A stretch of DNA of 5,860 nucleotides from the NCBI GenBank assembly GCA_003133265.1, contig PKWQ01000144.1:1-5860 (forward strand), written 5' to 3'. How positions within the stretch are numbered: position 1 is the first letter of the stretch; each line of letters opens with the position of its first letter. The stretch is from Acetobacteraceae bacterium (GTDB taxonomy: Bacteria; Pseudomonadota; Alphaproteobacteria; Acetobacterales; Acetobacteraceae). The notes beneath the pieces were generated by a model that saw only the letters and a program-made list of their open reading frames with translations, was not told the origin of the DNA and ran no database searches. A program made the position numbers and the translations under genes. Below are positions 1 through 4,594 of this stretch, in pieces.

Positions 1-738
1 ACGCTGGCGGCGGCGTTCTGGCCGGGTCCGCTCACGCTGGTGCTGCCGAAGCGGCCGGACTGCGGCGTGGCCGATCTGGCGCTGGCCGGGCTCGACAGCG
101 TGGCGATCCGGATTCCGGCGCACCCGATCGCGCTCGCGCTGCTGCGCGCGGTGGACCGGCCGGTGGCCGCGCCCTCGGCCAACCGCTCCGGCCAGGTCAG
201 CCCGACCACCGCCCAGCATGTGATGGAGGGGCTGGGCGGGCGCATCGCGGCGGTGCTGGACAGCGGGCCGTGCCGGGTGGGGGTGGAATCCACCGTGCTG
301 GATTTGAGCGGCCCGCGCCCGGTGCTGCTGCGCCCCGGCGGCGTGACGGCGGAGGCGATCGAGGCGGTGGTGGGGACGCTGGACCGGCTGTCCCCGCACG
401 CGGTGGCGCACACCGGGCGCGGGCTGGCTTCGCCGGGGCTGCTGGTCTCGCACTACGCGCCGAGCCTGCCGGTGCGGCTGAACGCGACGCATGTCGCGCC
501 CGACGAGGCGCTGCTGGCGTTCGGTCCGCCCTTGCGGGGCGCGGGGACTCTGTTCAACCTGAGCGAAGCTGGGGATGTGACGGAGGCCGCCGCGCGGCTG
601 TTCACCGGCCTGCGCTGGCTGGACCAGGAGGGCGTGCGCCTCGGGTTGCGCCGCATCGCCGCGATGGCGGTGCCCGATGCGGGGCTCGGTTTAGCGATCA
701 ACGACCGGCTGGCCCGCGCGGCCGCGCCGCGCGAATAA
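1..738 (+). CDS. Threonylcarbamoyl-AMP synthase, Sua5/YrdC/YwlC type (5' truncated by window edge)
   Basis: This family makes L-threonylcarbamoyl-AMP from threonine, bicarbonate and ATP, the first step of the t6A37 modification of ANN-decoding tRNAs in the cytoplasm. The reading frame is open from base 1, so the start lies upstream; 245 residues and the stop are present. Visible YrdC-domain signatures are FWPGPLTLVLPK near residues 6-17, APSANRSG at about 57-64, VESTVLDL at about 95-102, and the LLRPGGVT strand that follows. The linker SPGLLVSHYAPSLPV (about 144-158) matches the SPGMxYxHYAP linker of two-domain Sua5 proteins, and a shortened Sua5 C-terminal domain follows, so this is the long Sua5 form rather than single-domain YrdC/TsaC. 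The stop is 18 bp before the MBL hydrolase start, which suggests co-transcription. The family call is firm; the full length cannot be seen. Confidence 0.95.
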   Translation, partial: TLAAAFWPGPLTLVLPKRPDCGVADLALAGLDSVAIRIPAHPIALALLRAVDRPVAAPSANRSGQVSPTTAQHVMEGLGGRIAAVLDSGPCRVGVESTVLDLSGPRPVLLRPGGVTAEAIEAVVGTLDRLSPHAVAHTGRGLASPGLLVSHYAPSLPVRLNATHVAPDEALLAFGPPLRGAGTLFNLSEAGDVTEAAARLFTGLRWLDQEGVRLGLRRIAAMAVPDAGLGLAINDRLARAAAPRE

Positions 739-742
739 ATAG

Positions 743-750
743 AAGGGGGA
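743..750 (+). promoter_or_regulatory. Ribosome binding site of the MBL hydrolase
   Basis: AAGGGGGA lies six bases before the ATG at 757, in the short gap after the Sua5 stop. It fixes the start of the MBL gene and supports independent initiation within the operon. Confidence 0.7.
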
Positions 751-756
751 AAACCG

Positions 757-1638
757 ATGACCACTATTCCAACCGTGCAGATACCCGGCGTGTATCACCG
801 CAAGATCGGCGACATCGTGGTGACCGCGCTCAGCGACGGGTATCTCGATGGCTCGCTGGAGGTGCTGCGCAACATCACGCCCGAGCAGGGCGCGGAGCTG
901 CTGCGGCAGAATTTCCGCCCGGTGCCGCGCCGGACCTCGGTGAATTGCTTCGCCATCCACTCCGCCGGCCGGCTGGCGCTGATCGAGACCGGCTCAGGCA
1001 ACTACATGGGCCCCACCGTCGGCTGGCTGCAACGCAACCTGAAGGCCGCCGGGATCGACCCGGCGAAGATCGAGGCGGTGTTCCTGACCCACATGCACCC
1101 CGACCACTCGTGCGGGCTGACCGACATGACCAACGGCAAGCCGCTGTTCCCCAACGCCGAGCTGCGCGCGCACGAGAACGAGCTGCCGCACTGGCTGGAC
1201 GACGGCGCGATGTCGCGCGCCACCGAGCGCGAGAAGGCGCTGTATTACCAGGCCACGCGCGAACAGACCGCGCCGTATCTGAACCGGATGCGCACCTTCA
1301 AGGGCGGCGAGGTGTTCCCCGGCATCACCGCCGTGCCGATCCACGGCCACACGCCCGGCCACACCGGCTACCTGATCGAATCCGGTAACGAGCAACTGCT
1401 GATCTGGGGCGACATCGTGCATGTGCCGGAAGTGCAGATACCGCATCCGGAAGTGACCATCGCCTTCGACACCGACCCGGACGCGGCGGCGGCGACGCGC
1501 AAGCGGATCTTCGACATGGTGGCGACCGACCGGCTGCTGATCGCCGGCATGCATGTGCATTTCCCCGGCTTCGCCAATCTGGTCAAACGCAACGATGGTT
1601 ACGTGCTGCTGCAGGAGCCGTGGCGGCAGGTTCTGTAA
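757..1638 (+). CDS. MBL-fold metallohydrolase, methyl-parathion-hydrolase/lactonase-like
   Basis: This is a 293-residue member of the metallo-beta-lactamase superfamily, probably a binuclear metal hydrolase. The HxHxDH metal site is THMHPDH at 111-117 (H112, H114, D116, H117). GHTPGHTGY at 197-205 supplies another His, GDIVH at 218-222 the bridging Asp (D219), and GMHVHFPG at 264-271 the final His, probably H266. The N-terminal pattern (PGVYHRKIGDIVVTALSDG, 10-28) and the VTIAFDTDPDAAAATRKR stretch (233-250) are typical of the group that contains methyl parathion hydrolase and quorum-quenching lactonases. No signal peptide is visible, so it is probably cytoplasmic, unlike secreted parathion hydrolases. 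The substrate cannot be read from the sequence: lactone, phosphotriester or other ester are all possible. It lies between Sua5 (18 bp) and the thioesterase (3 bp) in an apparent operon. Start chosen from the strong upstream AAGGGGGA. Confidence 0.92.
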   Translation: MTTIPTVQIPGVYHRKIGDIVVTALSDGYLDGSLEVLRNITPEQGAELLRQNFRPVPRRTSVNCFAIHSAGRLALIETGSGNYMGPTVGWLQRNLKAAGIDPAKIEAVFLTHMHPDHSCGLTDMTNGKPLFPNAELRAHENELPHWLDDGAMSRATEREKALYYQATREQTAPYLNRMRTFKGGEVFPGITAVPIHGHTPGHTGYLIESGNEQLLIWGDIVHVPEVQIPHPEVTIAFDTDPDAAAATRKRIFDMVATDRLLIAGMHVHFPGFANLVKRNDGYVLLQEPWRQVL

Positions 1639-1641
1639 CCT

Positions 1642-2064
1642 GTGACGAAGCACCACGGCGCGTGGGGCCTGGAGGCGATCCAGGCCCACATCGCCGCCGG
1701 CCTGCCGATGCTGCCGCTGTTTAGGGTGGAGGTGCTGCGCGCCGAGGCGGATAGTGCGACGATCAAGCTGAACGACGGCCCGCACATCACCCGCCCCGGC
1801 GGCTCGGTCGCCGGCCCGGTGCTGTTCGCGATGGCCGACGTCGCCGCCTACGCGCTGATCCTGGCGCAGCGCGGCGATGCGGACGCGGTGACGGTGGATT
1901 TGACGATCAATTTCCTACGCCCGGCGCTGCGCCTGCCGCTGCTGGCCGAGGCCACCACGCTGCGCGCCGGCAAGCGGCTGTTCACCGCCGAGGTGGTTAT
2001 TTGTTCCGAGGCCGAGCCCGGGCGGAAGCTGGTGCAGGCGACGGCGACTTATGCGTTGTCGTAG
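1642..2064 (+). CDS. PaaI-family hotdog-fold thioesterase
   Basis: A 140-residue hotdog protein, the usual size for single-domain acyl-CoA thioesterases of the PaaI/YbgC-like group, which hydrolyse acyl- or aryl-CoA thioesters in the cytoplasm. The diagnostic segment is RPGGSVAGPVLFAMADVAAY at 51-70: the Gly-rich turn into the central helix, with D66 as the probable catalytic acid. TVDLTINFLRPA (84-95) is the following strand found in this family. It begins with GTG three bases after the MBL stop; a weak GGCAGG at 1625-1630 and translational coupling probably drive initiation. The substrate is unknown. The TAG stop at 2062-2064 is at the same time the first three bases of a REP-like palindromic unit. 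The last 33 codons, including the stop, occur again as a broken copy at 3219-3317, so this gene end has been duplicated or replaced. Confidence 0.9.
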   Translation: MTKHHGAWGLEAIQAHIAAGLPMLPLFRVEVLRAEADSATIKLNDGPHITRPGGSVAGPVLFAMADVAAYALILAQRGDADAVTVDLTINFLRPALRLPLLAEATTLRAGKRLFTAEVVICSEAEPGRKLVQATATYALS

Positions 2065-2066
2065 GG
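1966..2066 (+). repeat. Direct repeat 1, intact copy (thioesterase 3' end)
   Basis: This segment aligns without gaps to 3219-3319 (offset 1253), with 7 mismatches in 101 positions by eye. The last 44 bases (2023-2066) are identical. With its partner it brackets the two-gene exported-protein cassette. Confidence 0.9.
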
Positions 2067-2091
2067 CGGATAAGCGCAGCGTCATCCGCCA
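2061..2091 (+). repeat. REP-like palindromic unit, single copy
   Basis: The unit begins GTAGGGCGGATAAGCG and ends GTCATCCGCCA; it is an internally palindromic element in which GGCGGAT pairs with ATCCGCC. It matches the arms of the inverted pair at 3362-3445 with one or two differences. It starts inside the thioesterase stop codon and lies between convergent genes, so it may form a 3' transcript hairpin. Units of this TAGGGCGGATAAGCG type are known as dispersed repeats in many proteobacteria (from memory, not searched). Confidence 0.8.
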
Positions 2092-2136
2092 ACGCAAGCC
2101 CCCGGTTTCGGTAAGCAATGCCACCCGGCGAAAACA

Positions 2137-2200
2137 GTGACCCGTCGTTTCTTCCGTCATCACTGCGAGCGTGCCGAAGCAATCCATCTCTCCGGGTCAC
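2137..2200. repeat. Palindromic dispersed-repeat-like element
   Basis: GTGACCCG at 2137-2144 and CGGGTCAC at 2193-2200 form a perfect 8-bp inverted repeat around 48 bases. Inside, 2155-2185 (CGTCATCACTGCGAGCG, then GAAGCAATCCA) resembles the widespread bacterial palindromic repeat CGTCATTGCGAGCG...GAAGCAATCC in slightly decayed form. It lies 13 bp past the stop of the small exported protein and could serve as its 3' hairpin. Confidence 0.5.
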
Positions 2201-2213
2201 GAGCGGAAGAGCG

Positions 2214-2453
2214 TCAATGGCCCTCCCGACTCACCTTGTCGCGGTCACCGCGATAGTACAGAAGATTCTTGCGCGGCAACGGAGGGCACGCTTTCGGCTC
2301 GTCGGGAGTCCCGCAGTTCTCGGCGGCGTTACGTTCCGCCCCGACGCTAGTGGAGGTTTTGCTGCGGGTATCGTCGGTGCTACCGGACTGTGCATAGGCC
2401 ATAGGTATTTGAGTGGATGCGGCAAGCATCGCAATCCATATGAGGTGTCGCAT
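2214..2453 (-). CDS. Small exported protein of unknown function (79 aa)
   Basis: I do not recognise the family. Start at 2453 is chosen because AAGGAG lies six bases upstream and because the protein then begins with a clean signal peptide: MRH, a hydrophobic stretch at about 4-18, and an AYA-Q cleavage site near residues 19-22. The longer in-frame version would bury that signal. The mature part is about 58 residues, polar and Ser/Thr-rich at first (22-40). It then carries a compact NCGTPDEPKACPPLPRKN block (46-63) with two cysteines (C47, C56) that could form a disulfide, followed by a Tyr/Arg-rich tail (LLYYRGDRDK). No lipobox is seen, so a soluble periplasmic or secreted product is likely. 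It is 37 bp downstream of the other exported-protein gene on the same strand, probably in one operon, within cassette 1 of low G+C. Confidence 0.7.
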   Translation of the reverse strand: MRHLIWIAMLAASTQIPMAYAQSGSTDDTRSKTSTSVGAERNAAENCGTPDEPKACPPLPRKNLLYYRGDRDKVSREGH

Positions 2454-2459
2454 TGGCAA

Positions 2460-2465
2460 CTCCTT
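2460..2465 (-). promoter_or_regulatory. Ribosome binding site of the 79-aa exported protein
   Basis: Read on the minus strand this is AAGGAG, six bases before the ATG at 2453. It is a near-consensus site and decides the start in favour of the signal-peptide methionine over upstream in-frame codons. Confidence 0.75.
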
Positions 2466-2490
2466 CGGTTCAAGAGCTGAGAATCGATAT

Positions 2491-2925
2491 TTACGCCGGC
2501 ACATACTCGATCCAGCCATCGGTGATGATGACATCTCCCGCAAGATACCAATAGTAGTACTCATCCATACCGGTATCAATGCAATATCCGTAGTAAATTT
2601 CGACTAACTGCGCCAATTGAACATCTCCGTACGCGGCCAAATGGATGTTCATTGGTCCAGATTGGGCCATCTTCTTATTCGTTTTAACTTTTTTTACGGG
2701 AAGACTCCCCGCGCTCATTCCCGTAACTTTTCCATTATTCACTTCCGCGATCACGGTCTCTTTTCCGGCCTTGCCCATCTCGTGTTTGCCATTCTGCTTC
2801 AGTTTCGCCCCGAGCAGATCGTGACCATTGATGTGGTGGTGGGGGCCCTTCGCGAAAGACGCGCCTGTTGCGGCAAACGTGGCAGCGGATGCGAGTAAGC
2901 CAAAGATTGCGCGACGGTTTAGCAT
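2491..2925 (-). CDS. Exported protein of unknown function with HHHINGH-DLLG N-terminal motif (144 aa)
   Basis: Start at 2925 is preceded by GAGGA at good spacing and gives a proper export signal: MLNRRAIFG followed by an Ala-rich hydrophobic stretch and a likely cleavage after ASFA (residue 25). The paired arginines (NRRAIFG) resemble a twin-arginine motif but do not fully match it, so Sec or Tat export are both possible. The mature protein begins KGPHHHINGHDLLG (26-39), His-rich and possibly metal-binding. A Lys-rich segment follows (41-86), then a Tyr-rich C-terminus (YYGYC at 111-115; DEYYYWYLAG at 121-130; WIEYVPA at the end). The arrangement resembles unnamed exported proteins I recall from Bradyrhizobium and relatives that share HHHxNGxxLLG and an EYVP-like end; this is memory, not a search. 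First gene of the probable two-gene operon, low G+C, inside cassette 1. Confidence 0.75.
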   Translation of the reverse strand: MLNRRAIFGLLASAATFAATGASFAKGPHHHINGHDLLGAKLKQNGKHEMGKAGKETVIAEVNNGKVTGMSAGSLPVKKVKTNKKMAQSGPMNIHLAAYGDVQLAQLVEIYYGYCIDTGMDEYYYWYLAGDVIITDGWIEYVPA

Positions 2926-3218
2926 GTGATTTTCCTCGATGGGCGGAATAACGACCGCCGGGGGTTTGCCTCGGTGCCGACTGATGGACCTTGAAGCCGC
3001 GTCGTGGTCGAATTGTTGTGGCGCGACACCAATTGGATCGGAACGGCCCATAGCCGGCGCAATTCATATACAATACCGGTACTTGAGAGAACGACGATAG
3101 GCTCGGAATCTACTTAACCGGTACTCCCCGGATAAACGGCTGGTCCGCCCATCCAGAAGGCATGATCGTTATCGAACCGAGCGTTCTGCAAAGCTGGTAG
3201 CGCCAGGACGGCACCGGC
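2926..3218. other. Gene-free stretch upstream of the exported-protein operon
   Basis: No convincing gene is seen on either strand. It should hold the promoter of the minus-strand operon. An AT-rich patch at 3061-3075 (minus strand TATTGTATATGAATT) is the best place for a -10 element, but no clear -35 partner was found. The nonamer ACCGGTACT occurs twice in direct orientation, at 3075-3083 and 3117-3125. Bases from about 3190 may be a heavily decayed continuation of the broken thioesterase copy that follows. Confidence 0.4.
2933..2937 (-). promoter_or_regulatory. Ribosome binding site of the 144-aa exported protein
   Basis: GAGGA on the minus strand lies seven bases before the ATG at 2925. 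It supports this start over a 42-residue longer version whose extra N-terminus would hide the signal peptide. Confidence 0.65.
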
Positions 3219-3319
3219 GGCGGCAGGCGGCTGTTCACGGCAGAGGTGGTGATTTGTTCCGAAGCCGAGCCCGGACGGAAGCTGGTGCAGGCGACGGCGA
3301 CTTATGCGTTGTCGTAGGG
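3219..3319 (+). pseudogene. Orphan 3' fragment of a PaaI-family thioesterase (direct repeat 1, broken copy)
   Basis: The fragment encodes the last 32 residues of the thioesterase (GGRRLFTAEVV through TYALS and the TAG stop), in frame and with no start codon of its own; the frame closes upstream at 3198-3200. Compared with the intact gene at 1966-2066 there are seven base differences. The two near the left end change residues (A to G, K to R); the other five are all third-position and silent. A functional protein is not possible. It marks the right edge of cassette 1 and is probably either the original gene end or the remains of a homologous gene. Similarity may continue leftward to about 3190 with indels, but I could not align it securely. 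Confidence 0.88.
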
Positions 3320-3361
3320 GGTGCTTGGTTTCAATGCCCCTTGGATGGGGAGCGGACATTT

Positions 3362-3445
3362 GCGTAGGGCGGATAAGCGTAGCGCCATCCGCCATGTCTC
3401 CGTGCGGCGAGTTGGCGGATGGCGCTGCGCTTATCCGCCCTACGC
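3362..3445. repeat. Inverted pair of REP-like units forming a long hairpin
   Basis: Left arm 3362-3394 and right arm 3413-3445 are 33 bases each and pair with a single mismatch (T in GCGTAGCGCC against C in the partner), around an 18-base loop. Each arm is itself one TAGGGCGGATAAGCG-type unit, so this is a head-to-head doublet (REPIN or BIME-like). It ends 22 bp beyond the stop of the 263-residue minus-strand gene. As RNA it would be a strong hairpin at that gene's 3' end; no U-tract is seen, so 3' stabilisation is more likely than classical termination. Confidence 0.9.
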
Positions 3446-3467
3446 CTGCTAAGCACGCCTGTCGGGA

Positions 3468-4259
3468 TCAAGGCTTGGTGGCAGCACGACGGCGACAGGC
3501 CACGTCGTGAGCGAATGCGAACATGTTGGCTGTCAAACGGTCAAAGTCTCCTCCACGGCTCAGCATCTCCAGCACTTCGGCACACCGTCCCGGCGTCCGC
3601 TCATGAGGAACCCGATTTCCTTGAAGGGCCGTGATGAGAATGTCTTGTGAAACCTTCTGCTGCGGTTTCGATGGGCGCGTTTTGGCCCACTCATCGTCAT
3701 GCCGGAACCCGTTCGCCGCAGCGACGATCACCTGCCCGAACGAACAGCCGTTGAAGAGTGGTTCCGCTTTAGTCCAGTCATCTCCAGCGGCGTCGATGTC
3801 ATCCTTGAACCGGAGGAGTGAGCCGCTGAGAAGCATCACGAGGCAGCCGCCATAGGTTGCGAACCCGAAGTCGGCCGCGCCCTGCTCGTCGATTACTCCG
3901 TGGAACGCCTCGGTGAACGCGAGATCGGACTGCATGTAGGTCTTGATGTCAAACCGGGCGCGCTTCTCCTCGCCAACCCTGTTCATCTTATCGTCCAGGC
4001 TTACCCTGCGGACTCGCATCGAGTTCATCATCTCGAACAGGAAGCGGAGGTGAGGGGCGTTGTATCGCCATGCTTGCACAAGCCGAAATAATCCATTGTA
4101 AACGATATCGCCCATTTGGAAGTCGCCGTCTTTCGTCATGGCCAGTTCGCCATTCACGAGAGACAAGTCACCGGTGGCCATCAGCATTTCGAGGCCGTAG
4201 GTCTCCAGAACATCGTCATATGAGGGCGGCGTCCAGCCTGGCGTAGGCGTCTCCGTCAT
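3468..4259 (-). CDS. Hypothetical protein of unknown function (263 aa)
   Basis: I do not recognise the family. The frame is long, starts at an ATG with AGGA seven bases upstream (4267-4270), and contains no signal peptide or membrane segment, so the product should be cytoplasmic. Visible features: an acidic, Pro-rich start (1-18); a probable sensor-like or mixed alpha/beta segment with GDLSLVNGELAMTKDGDFQMGD (30-51); a helix-rich middle (LFRLVQAWRYNAPHLRFLFEMMNS, 57-80); VIVAAANGFRHDDEW at 177-191; and a Lys/Arg-rich end (CRRRAATKP). The N-x-F-R-H-x-x-E-W pattern recalls a short motif I have seen in assorted uncharacterised accessory proteins, but it does not fix a function. G+C is intermediate (about 45-58% in the lines counted), so it is probably an acquired gene. 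It stands alone, bounded by the REP-like hairpin downstream and a repeat-containing upstream region. Confidence 0.75.
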   Translation of the reverse strand: MTETPTPGWTPPSYDDVLETYGLEMLMATGDLSLVNGELAMTKDGDFQMGDIVYNGLFRLVQAWRYNAPHLRFLFEMMNSMRVRRVSLDDKMNRVGEEKRARFDIKTYMQSDLAFTEAFHGVIDEQGAADFGFATYGGCLVMLLSGSLLRFKDDIDAAGDDWTKAEPLFNGCSFGQVIVAAANGFRHDDEWAKTRPSKPQQKVSQDILITALQGNRVPHERTPGRCAEVLEMLSRGGDFDRLTANMFAFAHDVACRRRAATKP

Positions 4260-4290
4260 CCTTGCATCCTATCGGAGTGATTCGTGCCGA

Positions 4291-4318
4291 GGTTAGAACT
4301 AGAGTCTGACTCTGAACC
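4291..4318. promoter_or_regulatory. Operator-like nested inverted repeat upstream of the 263-aa gene
   Basis: AGAGT-CTG-ACTCT (4301-4313) is a perfect 5-bp inverted repeat, enclosed by GGTT (4291-4294) and AACC (4315-4318). It lies 32-59 bases before the start of the minus-strand gene, where a regulator could bind. No clear promoter hexamers could be paired with it. Confidence 0.3.
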
Positions 4319-4354
4319 GCATAGGTCGAGAATGTCCGCTCATGACAATCTGCT

Positions 4355-4380
4355 GCCGTTCGCCGTTCGCCGTTCGCCGG
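4355..4380. repeat. Tandem heptamer repeat (GCCGTTC, about 3.6 copies)
   Basis: GCCGTTC occurs three times in a row (4355-4361, 4362-4368, 4369-4375), followed by a partial GCCGG. It could vary in copy number by slippage. It lies in the upstream region of the 263-residue gene and is not in a coding sequence. Confidence 0.85.
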
Positions 4381-4396
4381 TCACGTCACGACCGGC
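4376..4396. repeat. Perfect 7-bp inverted repeat, possible hairpin
   Basis: GCCGGTC (4376-4382) and GACCGGC (4390-4396) flank the seven bases ACGTCAC. A T-run does not follow on either strand, so this is not a clear intrinsic terminator; it may be a protein-binding site or part of a decayed repeat. Confidence 0.5.
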
Positions 4397-4479
4397 AGCT
4401 TTGGATCAAGGGCGGCCATTTAGTAATCCCGATGCGAAGGTCCGCATTGCCGGTAGCCGAATCCCAACCCAAAACCTCA

Positions 4480-4565
4480 CCACCGCTCGTCGCGTCCCAC
4501 CCAGCCCCTCACCCCTCCCCGCCCTGGCTCCCCGGAGCGGCGCCGGCGCGATAACCACCCAGCAC
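4480..4565 (-). pseudogene. Degraded orphan 3' end of prephenate dehydratase (direct repeat 2, broken copy)
   Basis: The fragment matches the pheA 3' end and its 3' flank at 5356-5442. The coding part (4509-4565) keeps the same number of codons and the TGA stop. By eye I count 8 mismatches and two single-base gaps in about 58 columns; the gaps compensate each other, so the middle is frameshifted. Read in the pheA frame it gives VLGGYRAGAAPGSQGGEG against VLGVYRAAPFRASQGEAD. Similarity continues for about 29 bases past the stop and ends sharply at 4565, where 5443 onward is pheA coding. It has no start and cannot function. It marks the left edge of cassette 2. Confidence 0.78.
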
Positions 4566-4594
4566 GGATCGACAACCAAACGTTTTCGGACCGG

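Larger units (their letters stand above)
4260..4594. other. Gene-free stretch with short repeats and a pheA end fragment
   Basis: No credible gene is present. From left to right it holds the start region of the 263-residue gene, an operator-like inverted repeat (4291-4318), a 7-bp tandem repeat (4355-4380), a small perfect hairpin (4376-4396), an undistinguished section (4397-4479), the broken pheA 3' end (4480-4565), and 29 bases leading to the stop of the isochorismatase-fold gene. Confidence 0.6.

Noticed and set aside
270..1388. Very long open frame on the plus strand overlapping both Sua5 and the MBL gene
   Set aside because: It is a shifted frame over two well-supported genes; the product is dominated by Arg, Gly and Ala, as expected of an antiphase frame in GC-rich DNA.
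994..1785. Long minus-strand frame opposite the MBL and thioesterase genes
   Set aside because: It is antisense to two genes with clear motifs, shows no recognisable domain, and has skewed composition rich in Val, Arg, His and Gln.
2118..2480. 120-residue plus-strand frame opposite the 79-residue exported protein
   Set aside because: The minus-strand gene has a near-consensus ribosome binding site and a signal peptide; this frame covers a dispersed repeat and lacks both.
2065..3218. Insertion sequence as the vehicle of cassette 1
   Set aside because: No transposase frame, no terminal inverted repeats at the edges and no short target duplication; the flanking repeat is a 101-bp gene end.
3114..3395. 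Minus-strand frame across the thioesterase fragment
   Set aside because: It is the antisense of the broken 3' end plus one REP-like arm; the pieces it contains are explained by those elements.
2061..3445. CRISPR array suggested by recurring TAGGGCGGATAAGCG units
   Set aside because: There are only three units, in mixed orientation and irregularly spaced, with no regular spacers; they are REP-like palindromes.
4376..4396. Intrinsic terminator of the isochorismatase-fold gene
   Set aside because: The stem is good but lies about 200 bp past the stop, with the pheA fragment in between, and no T-run follows on the minus strand.
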